32,519 bases of DNA. It comes from Mycobacterium angelicum. Its GTDB lineage: Bacteria; Actinomycetota; Actinomycetes; Mycobacteriales; Mycobacteriaceae. The notes under the pieces were generated by a model. The model saw only the letters and a program-made list of their open reading frames with translations, did no database searches and was not told where the DNA came from. Below, in pieces: positions 1-6,850 of this stretch. The stretch covers positions 1-32,519 of the forward strand of contig NZ_MVHE01000059.1 of NCBI RefSeq assembly GCF_002086155.1, given 5' to 3'. Every line of letters starts with the position of its first letter. Positions within the stretch are counted from its first letter, which is position 1. The translations under genes were made by a program, and so were the position numbers.

Positions 1-456
1 CCGCCACCCCCACCCACCAGCGAAATTCCTACCGCGACGGAGACGCAGACAGTGACCGTGACGCCACCGCCACCGCCACCGCCGCCACCATCCCCGTCTC
101 CGCCGCCACCGGCGACCACTGCGCCACCCGCGACCACCAGCACCGCTGCGGCGCCGCCGCCCGTCACGACGACGACACCGGCCGGGCCGCGGCAAGTCAC
201 CTATTCGGTGACCGGCACCAAGGCGCCCGGCGACATAATCTCGGTGACCTACGTCGACGCCTCCGGCCGCCGACGCACACAGCACAACGTGTACATCCCA
301 TGGTCGATGACCGTCACCCCCATATCGAATTCCGACGTCGGCTCGGTGGAGGCGTCCAGCCTCTTCCGGGTGAGCAGGCTCAACTGCTCGATCACGACGA
401 GTGATGGAACGGTGCTGTCCTCGAACACCAACGACGCACCGCAGACGAGCTGCTGA
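1..456 (+). CDS. mmpS3: MmpS3-like membrane protein, C-terminal part (5' end outside window)
   Basis: The frame is open from base 1 to the TGA at 454-456, giving the last 151 residues. The first half is a low-complexity Pro/Thr/Ala stretch, including nine prolines in a row. It is followed by a compact domain of about 90 residues with the MmpS-type pattern (YSVTGTKAPGDIISVTYVDA, then a conserved IPWSMTV segment and two cysteines near the end). MmpS proteins are single-pass membrane proteins with an extracytoplasmic beta-rich domain. Some partner MmpL lipid exporters, but MmpS3 has no adjacent mmpL, and none is seen here. The family and the match to Rv2198c are recognised from the C-terminal domain. 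The N-terminal cytoplasmic part and membrane helix lie upstream of the window. The next gene starts inside this stop codon (TGATG), which suggests translational coupling. Confidence 0.88.
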   Translation, partial: PPPPPTSEIPTATETQTVTVTPPPPPPPPPSPSPPPPATTAPPATTSTAAAPPPVTTTTPAGPRQVTYSVTGTKAPGDIISVTYVDASGRRRTQHNVYIPWSMTVTPISNSDVGSVEASSLFRVSRLNCSITTSDGTVLSSNTNDAPQTSC

Positions 457-1097
457 TGGTCGGCAGGTATTCCGCATACCGGCGTGGGCCCGACCCGGTC
501 GTGTCGCCGGCTCTCATCGACCGCATTCTGATAGGCGCGTGCGCCGCCGTTTGGTTGGTGCTGATCGGGGTGAGCGTTGCTGCTGCCGTCGCGTTGGCAG
601 ACCTGGGCCGCGGCTTCCACAAGATGACGCCGCACACCACCTGGGTGTTGTATGCGGTCATCATCGTGTCGGCCTTGATCATTGTCGGGGCGATTCCGGT
701 GCTGTTGCGGGCCCGCCGAATGCCCCGGGACGAGCCGGTTGTCCGGTCGAAGGCGCTGCAGGGGAGCGGGATAGGCCGGCAGCCGTTGCGGCCGGGGCGT
801 TCCGCGGCGCGCAGTGTGACGGAGCCGGCGCGGCGCGCGAGTGTCAAAACTGCGGCAGCGGGCACCGAGTGGTCCGGCGAGGCGGTGGACCGGGTGTGGT
901 TGCGTGGGACCCTCGCGTTGACGGGCACCATTGGCATTGCGCTGATCGCGGTCGCGTCGGCTACCTATCTGATGGCCGTCGGTCACGACGGCGCGTCGTG
1001 GGTGGGCTACGGACTGGCCGGCGCCATTACCGCCGGGCTGCCCGTGATCGAGTGGCTACACGTGCGGCAGATTCGTCGGGTAGCTTCCGGACACTAA
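456..1097 (+). CDS. Conserved mycobacterial membrane protein (Rv2197c-like)
   Basis: The gene encodes 213 residues. Its ATG at 456 overlaps the upstream TGA stop (TGATG), so translation is probably coupled to mmpS3. Four hydrophobic segments are visible: about residues 22-48, 58-82, 148-172 and 176-196. Between the second and third lies a basic, probably cytoplasmic, loop of about 65 residues rich in Arg and Pro. No enzymatic motif is recognised. Position and size match the M. tuberculosis conserved membrane protein that follows mmpS3. The pairing with mmpS3 is the only functional hint. The downstream gene qcrB is convergent, and a repeat-rich spacer with a hairpin separates them. Confidence 0.8.
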   Translation: MVGRYSAYRRGPDPVVSPALIDRILIGACAAVWLVLIGVSVAAAVALADLGRGFHKMTPHTTWVLYAVIIVSALIIVGAIPVLLRARRMPRDEPVVRSKALQGSGIGRQPLRPGRSAARSVTEPARRASVKTAAAGTEWSGEAVDRVWLRGTLALTGTIGIALIAVASATYLMAVGHDGASWVGYGLAGAITAGLPVIEWLHVRQIRRVASGH

Positions 1098-1132
1098 CTC
1101 CTAGGCGTCGGGCGCGGGGCGTCGGGCCGAGC

Positions 1133-1202
1133 CGTCGGGGCGCCGACGGCAGGGCGCGGGGCGTCGGGCGCGAGGCGTCGGGGCGCCGACGGCAGGGCGC
1201 GG
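1133..1202. repeat. 27-bp direct repeat pair carrying a GC hairpin
   Basis: Two exact copies of a 27-bp unit lie at 1133-1159 and 1176-1202. Each begins with a short palindrome (CGTCGG, four-base loop, CCGACG). The flanking sequence is built from further GCGTCGGGCGCG-type fragments from about 1105. It sits in the convergent spacer between the Rv2197c-like gene and qcrB. The repeats look like local duplications, and the hairpins could add to transcription termination. Confidence 0.7.
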
Positions 1203-1227
1203 CTATTGCGTGTGCGCTGACGGTTTT

Positions 1228-1281
1228 GAGTGGGTGTCCAGGGCGGGATCGATGCGATTTCTCCGCCTTGGACTCACACTC
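1228..1281. terminator. Bidirectional hairpin between convergent genes
   Basis: An imperfect 19-bp inverted repeat (arms 1228-1246 and 1263-1281, two mismatches and one wobble pair) surrounds a 16-base loop. It lies between the 3' ends of the Rv2197c-like gene and qcrB, so it can serve both strands. There is no clean U-tract on either side, only TTTT before the left arm, as is common for mycobacterial terminators. The structure is seen directly; termination is inferred. Confidence 0.6.
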
Positions 1282-1298
1282 GAATTAGACCCGACTAA

Positions 1299-2954
1299 CT
1301 AGTGCTCGCCGTGCTCGCCGTTTGAGCCGGCGATGCTGTCCTGGTGCTCACGCAATGCCGTCAGGGCACGGTGCTCGGAGGCATGTGCAGCCTCGCGCAG
1401 CGCGGCGTCCTCGGACGCCGGGTCGGCGAACAGGAAGCTGCCGCTACCCGGCGATCCGGACGAGCCCAGCTTGTTCATTCGGTTGGGCACCGCCGCGCCC
1501 TGGTACTCCAGCGGCAGCGGGTGCCCATGGTCGTCGACCGGGCCGAGCGGCTGGTGCAGCTCGATGTACGCGCCGTGCGGCAGCCGCTTGATGATGCCCG
1601 TCTCGACACCGTGCTCAAGGACCGACCGGTCACTGCGCTGCAAGCCGATGGCCCACCGATACGTGATGAAGTAGACGAACGGCGGCAGGATCACCATGCC
1701 GATACGGCCGATCCACGTCGTCGCATTCAGCGAGATATGGAACTTCAACGCGATGATGTCGTTCATCGCCGCGAGTGTGAGCACCATGTAGAAGCTGATC
1801 GCCATGGCACCGATCGCGGTGCGTACCGGAGCGTCCCGCGGTCGCTGCAGCAGGTTGTGGTGGGCGTAGTCGCCGGTGAACCGCTTCTCCAGGAAGGGGT
1901 AGATGATCAGCAGTACGAAGACCAGCCCCATGATGAGCGCCACCCACACCACCGCGGGGATGGTGTGGTGCCAGAAGTAGAACTCCCACGCCGGCCAGAT
2001 ACGGGCCAAGCCTTCTGTCCACATCATGTAGAAGTCCGGCTGCGAGCCGGCCGAAACCTGAGATGGCTTGTAGGGACCGAGGTTCCAGATCGGGTTGATC
2101 TGCAACAGCCCACCCATCAGCCCCAGCACACCGACGATGCTGGCGAAGTAAGCGCCGGATTTGAATGCGAACACCGGCATCACTCGCACGCCAACGACGT
2201 TGTGTTCGGTGCGGCCCGGGCCGGGGAACTGGGTGTGCTTCTGGAACCACACTAACGCCAGGTGCATCCCGATCAGCGCCAGGATGATCCCCGGTAGCAG
2301 CAGGATGTGCAGCGCGTACAACCGCGGGATCAAGATGGTGCCCGGGAAGTCGCCGCCGAACAGCAGCCAGTGCAACCAGGTGCCGATCACCGGCATGCCC
2401 AGCGTGATCGACGAGAGCGCGGCGCGCAGGCCGATACCGGACAGCAGGTCGTCGGGCAGCGAGTAGCCGAAGTAGCCCTCGAACATCGATAGGATCAGCA
2501 GCAGCGAGCCGATGACCCAGTTAGCCTCACGCGGCCGGCGGAACGCCCCGGTGAAGAAGATGCGGGCCAAGTGCACCATGATCGCCGCGGAGAACATCAG
2601 AGCGGCCCAGTGGTGAATCTGCCGCACAAACAGGCCACCGCGAACTTCGAAGGAGATGTCCAGCGCCGATTGATAGGCGCGTGACATCTCGACGCCGCGC
2701 AACGGTTGGTAAACCCCGTTGTAGGTGACTTCGACCATGGAGGGGTCGAAGAACAGCGTCAGGTAAACGCCGGTGATCAGCAGCACGATGAAGCTGTACA
2801 GGGCGATCTCGCCGAGCAGGAACGACCAGTGCGTCGGGAAGACCTTGTTGAGCTGACGACGCACGGCGGCCGCGGGGTGATAGCGGGTGTCGATGTCCTC
2901 GCCTTGACGAGCCATGACTTCGCCGATTTTTGGGGGACTGAATTTCGGACTCAT
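1299..2954 (-). CDS. qcrB: Cytochrome bc1 complex cytochrome b subunit
   Basis: QcrB (551 residues, close to the M. tuberculosis length) is the diheme membrane subunit that oxidises menaquinol in the bcc-aa3 supercomplex. Likely heme ligands are His114 and His128 (14 apart) and His216 and His231 (15 apart, as in cytochrome b6-type proteins). About eight membrane helices are followed by a long hydrophilic C-terminal tail, typical of actinobacteria. The Qo-site PEWY-like motif appears as PAWEF after residue 320. Thr313 is present; this is the position where substitutions give telacebec (Q203) resistance in M. tuberculosis. The ATG overlaps the qcrA stop by four bases (ATGA), so the two are translationally coupled. 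It is the last gene of the ctaE-qcrC-qcrA-qcrB block. Confidence 0.97.
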   Translation of the reverse strand: MSPKFSPPKIGEVMARQGEDIDTRYHPAAAVRRQLNKVFPTHWSFLLGEIALYSFIVLLITGVYLTLFFDPSMVEVTYNGVYQPLRGVEMSRAYQSALDISFEVRGGLFVRQIHHWAALMFSAAIMVHLARIFFTGAFRRPREANWVIGSLLLILSMFEGYFGYSLPDDLLSGIGLRAALSSITLGMPVIGTWLHWLLFGGDFPGTILIPRLYALHILLLPGIILALIGMHLALVWFQKHTQFPGPGRTEHNVVGVRVMPVFAFKSGAYFASIVGVLGLMGGLLQINPIWNLGPYKPSQVSAGSQPDFYMMWTEGLARIWPAWEFYFWHHTIPAVVWVALIMGLVFVLLIIYPFLEKRFTGDYAHHNLLQRPRDAPVRTAIGAMAISFYMVLTLAAMNDIIALKFHISLNATTWIGRIGMVILPPFVYFITYRWAIGLQRSDRSVLEHGVETGIIKRLPHGAYIELHQPLGPVDDHGHPLPLEYQGAAVPNRMNKLGSSGSPGSGSFLFADPASEDAALREAAHASEHRALTALREHQDSIAGSNGEHGEH

Positions 2955-4156
2955 GTTGTTGTGCGCTCCCAGAATGCCGGTCCGACGGGCTCGATGAAAT
3001 CACCGTTTGCGACGAAATACCCGTTGGCGTCAATGGTGATCGGCAGTTGCGCCAGTGCGCGTGCCGCCGGGCCGAATATCGGCTTGGCGAAATGCAGGGC
3101 GTCGAACTGCGATTGGTGGCAAGGGCACAGGATCCGGTAGGACTGCTGCTCGTAAAGCGATGAGGGACAACCCAAGTGCGAGCAGACCTTGGTGAAGGCG
3201 AAGAACTCGCCGAAGTTGAAGCTCTCCTGGCCCTGGCGTTTGACGACACGGCCGACGTCGGTGGGCTTGATCCGGATCAGCATCACGGGATTACGGATGC
3301 CCATCGCGATCGCATTCAGCTTTTCGTGGGATTCCACCGTGGTGCCGTCACCGTCGGATTCCCGCCACGGGAAGACGGTCTCCATGCCGCCGGCGTCAAT
3401 ATCCTCAGGCCGCATTTTGATGAACGGCGGTCCGTCGTGTGCGCCGGTCGCGCGTGCGAGGTAGATTGTTTCGCCCTTGAAGCGCGGGGTCCAGCCGGAC
3501 GTCCACAGCACGGCCTTCTTGCCTTCGGCGGTGGGCACAACCGGTTTCCACGGGTTTTTGATCAAGCCGCCGGCAAATGCCACCAAGGTACCCAGGCCGA
3601 ACGCGCCGAGGCCCATACCGAGCGTGAGTCCGACCAGCTTACGGCGCCTGATCGTCGAGGCTTCCATGGCGTCGGTCAGGTTGGCGACCACCGTCTTGCG
3701 GTCGATTTCGCGCGAGGCGCCGTCGTGCCGCTCCTGGATCGTAATCTCTTCGGGGATAAACCTTTTCTGGAAGAGCACCGCGCCAATGGCGATCGAGAGG
3801 ATGGACAGGCCGAAGGTCAGGCCGTACAGCGGGGTGGCGACGGAGTACAGGAAGCTGCCGGCCTCCTCCTTCGGCTTGTACTCCCACGGCCAGAACAGGA
3901 AAATCAGCAGCAACGCAAGCCCGAACCCGCCGCCCAGCAAAAGCCACACGGCCACGCCGCGCTCGGCGCGCTTCTCGGCTTTGGTGCCCTCGACCGGCCA
4001 GCGCGGCTCCTTGTAAGCGATCCGGACACCGTCCAGCTTGCCGCCCAGGTCGAGTAGTTCCTGCTGAGACATGGCTGCCAGCGCCGCCTCGTCAGGCTCA
4101 CCGGCTGCCGCACCCTTGTCGGTGTCGGAGCCTTTGACGCCTTCGATTTCGCTCAT
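2951..4156 (-). CDS. qcrA: Cytochrome bc1 complex Rieske iron-sulfur subunit
   Basis: QcrA (401 residues) carries electrons from menaquinol to cytochrome cc. The C-terminal Rieske domain shows both cluster-binding motifs: Cys325-x-His327-x-x-Cys330 and Cys344-x-Cys346-His347. Cys330 and Cys346 are the likely disulfide pair and the others the cluster ligands. Three hydrophobic segments precede it (about residues 70-90, 105-125 and 185-205), the actinobacterial three-helix arrangement rather than the single helix of proteobacterial Rieske proteins. The ATG at 4156 was chosen because it overlaps the qcrC stop (ATGA). The frame could extend 19 codons upstream to 4213, but that would run inside qcrC and is not needed. 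The very N-terminus is shorter and different from the M. tuberculosis protein as I recall it. Confidence 0.96.
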   Translation of the reverse strand: MSEIEGVKGSDTDKGAAAGEPDEAALAAMSQQELLDLGGKLDGVRIAYKEPRWPVEGTKAEKRAERGVAVWLLLGGGFGLALLLIFLFWPWEYKPKEEAGSFLYSVATPLYGLTFGLSILSIAIGAVLFQKRFIPEEITIQERHDGASREIDRKTVVANLTDAMEASTIRRRKLVGLTLGMGLGAFGLGTLVAFAGGLIKNPWKPVVPTAEGKKAVLWTSGWTPRFKGETIYLARATGAHDGPPFIKMRPEDIDAGGMETVFPWRESDGDGTTVESHEKLNAIAMGIRNPVMLIRIKPTDVGRVVKRQGQESFNFGEFFAFTKVCSHLGCPSSLYEQQSYRILCPCHQSQFDALHFAKPIFGPAARALAQLPITIDANGYFVANGDFIEPVGPAFWERTTT

Positions 4157-5007
4157 GAGCGCGCCCCAATCCACAGTGCCAGACCGATAGCGGCGACCAT
4201 CCCGATGATCCACATCGCCATGCCTTCAGGTGCCGGCCCGAATCCACCCAGTCCGTAGCCACCCGGCGAGCGCTCCTCGGCGACCGTCCGCACGTAGCCG
4301 ATGATGTCCTTCTTCGATTCGAAGGAGAGCTGTCGATCCGAGAACTTCGGCATGTTCTGCGGGCCGGTCAGCATCGCGGTGAGGATTTGCTGCTCATTGG
4401 CCGGCCCCAGGTCGGGCGCGAATTTACCCGAGGACAGTGCGCCGCCCTTGCCGGTGAAGTTGTGGCAGGAGGCGCAATTGAGGCGGAACAAGTCGCCGCC
4501 GCGGCCCAGGTCGGTGCCGCGCAGCGACTGCATGGCCAGGCTGCCGTCGGGGTTGCGAACCACCGTGGGGCCGCCGCCGTTGGCCTGCACGTAGGCGCCG
4601 ATCGCGTCGATCTGTGCCTCATCGAAGATCGGGTCCTTACGGGGCGCCTGAGCCTCGCCGCGCATCGCGGGCATCCGGCCGGTCGACACCTGGAAGTAGA
4701 CGGCAGCTTCACCGACACCGATCAGGCTCGGCCCGTGGTCGGGCACACCCTGCAAGTTGGCGCCATGGCAGGAGACGCAGGAGGTGTCGAAGAGTTGTTT
4801 GCCGGTACGCAGCAGGGCTGAACCCGACTCGTCGGCAACGGCCACCTGGGGGGTGGGCGTGAGTACGGCCGCCAGCCCGCCGGAGATGGTGAGCGCGATC
4901 AACAGCAGCATTCCGCCGGACAACCGGCGACGAAGCCGCCGCCGCGAACGGTCATTGCTCTTTGAGCCACTCTCAGTACCACCGGATCGGGTGAACCTCA
5001 GTTTCAA
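4153..5007 (-). CDS. qcrC: Cytochrome bc1 complex diheme cytochrome c subunit
   Basis: QcrC (284 residues) is the membrane-anchored cytochrome cc that passes electrons directly to the aa3 oxidase, replacing a soluble cytochrome c. Two CxxCH heme-binding motifs are seen: Cys77-Val-Ser-Cys80-His81 and Cys178-Ala-Ser-Cys181-His182. A basic N-terminus followed by a hydrophobic segment (about 32-50) acts as signal anchor, and a second helix lies at the C-terminus (about 262-281). The start is TTG at 5007, supported by an AGGAG ribosome site seven bases upstream (5019-5015). There are 37 bases between ctaE and this gene. The stop overlaps the qcrA start. Confidence 0.96.
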   Translation of the reverse strand: MKLRFTRSGGTESGSKSNDRSRRRLRRRLSGGMLLLIALTISGGLAAVLTPTPQVAVADESGSALLRTGKQLFDTSCVSCHGANLQGVPDHGPSLIGVGEAAVYFQVSTGRMPAMRGEAQAPRKDPIFDEAQIDAIGAYVQANGGGPTVVRNPDGSLAMQSLRGTDLGRGGDLFRLNCASCHNFTGKGGALSSGKFAPDLGPANEQQILTAMLTGPQNMPKFSDRQLSFESKKDIIGYVRTVAEERSPGGYGLGGFGPAPEGMAMWIIGMVAAIGLALWIGARS

Positions 5008-5044
5008 CTGAGCACTCCTGTTCTCGGGCTTCGAATCAGCGGAA

Positions 5045-5656
5045 TCAGCGGATGAAATAGATCACGGTGAACAGCGCGATCCACACGATGTCGACGAAAT
5101 GCCAGTAATAGGAGACGACGATGCTGGCGGTGGCTTGCGCCGGGGTGAATTTGCTCATCGTGGTGCGCAGCAGCAGGAAGATGAAGGCGATCAGACCGCC
5201 GGTGACATGCAGCCCGTGGAAGCCGGTGGCCAGATAGAACACCGTGCCGTAGGCGCTGCCCGGAATGGTCGTGCCGTGGGTGGTCAGGTGGTAGTACTCG
5301 TACGCCTGACCGAGGATGAAGAACAGGCCCATCAAGAAGGTGATCACGTACCAGCGGCGCAGCCCGAACACGTCGCCGCGCTCGGCCGCGAACACGCCCA
5401 TCTGACAGGTGAACGACGACGCGATCAACACCAGCGTCACCGGTACCGCCTGGTACAGATTCAGCTCGGTCGGCGGTGGCGGCCAGTTCCCGCCAGCCTG
5501 AGCTCGCGCCGTGAAGTAGAACGCGAACAGGCCAGCAAAGAACATGAGTTCGCTGGAAAGCCACACTATGGTGCCAACACTGACCATGTTGGGGCGATTC
5601 AGCGAATGCACCCGCGACGTTATCGCAGTACCCGAAGTCCCAACAGCACTCGTCAC
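5045..5656 (-). CDS. ctaE: Cytochrome c oxidase subunit III
   Basis: CtaE (203 residues, the same length as the M. tuberculosis protein) is subunit III of the aa3 terminal oxidase. It has about five membrane helices and family-typical segments (WLSSELMFFAGLFAFYF near the N-terminus, GFHGLHVTGG around 145-154, YYWHFVDIVW around 183-192). The frame stays open far upstream, antisense to trpD, but homology begins at the GTG at 5656. A CATACT -10-like box lies at 5669-5664 on the minus strand, seven bases before the start, so the message may be leaderless. It is the first gene of the ctaE-qcrCAB block, which places oxidase and bc1 subunits together, fitting their physical supercomplex. Confidence 0.96.
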   Translation of the reverse strand: MTSAVGTSGTAITSRVHSLNRPNMVSVGTIVWLSSELMFFAGLFAFYFTARAQAGGNWPPPPTELNLYQAVPVTLVLIASSFTCQMGVFAAERGDVFGLRRWYVITFLMGLFFILGQAYEYYHLTTHGTTIPGSAYGTVFYLATGFHGLHVTGGLIAFIFLLLRTTMSKFTPAQATASIVVSYYWHFVDIVWIALFTVIYFIR

Positions 5657-5663
5657 ATCCGCA

Positions 5664-5669
5664 AGTATG
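5664..5669 (-). promoter_or_regulatory. Putative -10 box for a leaderless ctaE-qcrCAB transcript
   Basis: CATACT on the minus strand keeps the conserved A at position 2 and T at position 6 of the mycobacterial SigA -10 box (TANNNT). It ends seven bases before the ctaE GTG. No clear -35 box is seen, which is normal in mycobacteria. The 87-base spacer to trpD also has to hold the trpD promoter. Confidence 0.45.
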
Positions 5670-5743
5670 ACGCTTTGTAGTTGTCGAACTCTACCCGGGT
5701 CGAAAATTCGGTTCCGCGCGTCGTGTCGTGGGACCATCGGCAC

Positions 5744-6850
5744 GTGGCTCTGTCGTCTGAGGCTTCTTCCGCCGGTGGTGCTCTCGGCTTGGCTGCAACC
5801 GGGTCGGCGCCGACCTGGCCGCAGGTCTTGGGGCGGTTGACCGAAGGGCACCACCTGGTGCGCGGGCAGGCCGCGTGGGCCATGGACCAGATCATGACCG
5901 GCCACGCGCAGCCGGCCCAGATCGCCGCGTTCGCCGTGGCGATGAAGATGAAAGTGCCCACGGCCGAGGAAGTCGGCGAATTGGCCGGCGTCATGCTCAA
6001 CCACGCGCGTTCGATGCCGATCGAGGCGATCCGCGAGGACACCGTCGACATCGTCGGAACCGGCGGCGACGGGGTCAACACCGTCAACCTGTCCACCATG
6101 GCCGCGATCGTGGTGGCCGCGGCCGGCGTGCCGGTGGTCAAACACGGCAACCGGGCCGCGTCGTCGTTGTCCGGTGGCGCCGACACGCTCGAGGCACTCG
6201 GCGTGCGCATCGACCTGGGGCCGGACCAGGTGGCGCGCAGCCTCGCCGAGGTCGGCATCGGGTTCTGCTTCGCGCCGCAGTTCCATCCGTCCTACCGGCA
6301 CGCGTCGGTGGTGCGCCGCGAGATCGGGGTGCCCACGGTATTCAATCTGCTTGGGCCGCTGACCAATCCGGCCCGGCCTCGGGCGGGATTGATCGGTTGC
6401 GCATTCGCCGATCTGGCCGAGGTGATGGCCGGAGTGTTCGCCGCGCGGCGCTCCAGCGTGCTGGTCGTGCACGGCGATGACGGGCTCGATGAGCTGACCA
6501 CCACCACGACGAGCACAATCTGGCGGGTGCAAGCCGGCACCGTAGACAAGCTCACCTTCGATCCGGCCGGATTCGGTTTCGCCCGCGCCGAACTCGACGA
6601 CCTGCGCGGCGGCGACGCCCAGGCCAATGCCGAACAAGCGCGCGCCGTGCTCGGCGGTGCGACGGGTCCGGTGCGAGACGCGGTGGTGCTCAACGCCGCC
6701 GGCGCGATGGTCGCTCACGCGGGGTTATCCAGCCGCGCTGAATGGCTGCCGGCGTGGGAGGACGGGCTGCAGCGGGCTTGCGCCGCGATCGACAGCGGCG
6801 CGGCCGAACAACTGCTCGCGCGATGGGTGCGGTTCAGCCAGCAGGTCTAG
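5744..6850 (+). CDS. trpD: Anthranilate phosphoribosyltransferase
   Basis: TrpD (368 residues) transfers the phosphoribosyl group of PRPP to anthranilate, the second step of tryptophan synthesis. The glycine-rich PRPP/Mg loop GTGGDG is at residues 105-110, the KHGNRAAS anthranilate/PRPP motif at 133-140, and the conserved DDGLDE segment is in the C-terminal half. The GTG at 5744 was chosen because it matches the start of the M. tuberculosis protein and leaves an 87-base promoter region. A TTG at 5681 would add 21 residues with no family resemblance. The gene stands alone, away from other trp genes, as in other mycobacteria. Its last 126 bases overlap the 3' end of the exonuclease gene on the other strand. 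Confidence 0.95.
   Translation: MALSSEASSAGGALGLAATGSAPTWPQVLGRLTEGHHLVRGQAAWAMDQIMTGHAQPAQIAAFAVAMKMKVPTAEEVGELAGVMLNHARSMPIEAIREDTVDIVGTGGDGVNTVNLSTMAAIVVAAAGVPVVKHGNRAASSLSGGADTLEALGVRIDLGPDQVARSLAEVGIGFCFAPQFHPSYRHASVVRREIGVPTVFNLLGPLTNPARPRAGLIGCAFADLAEVMAGVFAARRSSVLVVHGDDGLDELTTTTTSTIWRVQAGTVDKLTFDPAGFGFARAELDDLRGGDAQANAEQARAVLGGATGPVRDAVVLNAAGAMVAHAGLSSRAEWLPAWEDGLQRACAAIDSGAAEQLLARWVRFSQQV

Noticed and set aside
1105..1202. CRISPR-like array
   Set aside because: Only two 27-bp copies with a 16-base spacer made of the same repeat fragments, and no cas genes; it is a local tandem-type repeat.
5657..6718. Upstream extension of ctaE (a 557-codon frame) antisense to trpD
   Set aside because: Homology to oxidase subunit III begins at the GTG at 5656. 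The upstream part is a His/Arg/Gly-rich shadow of trpD.
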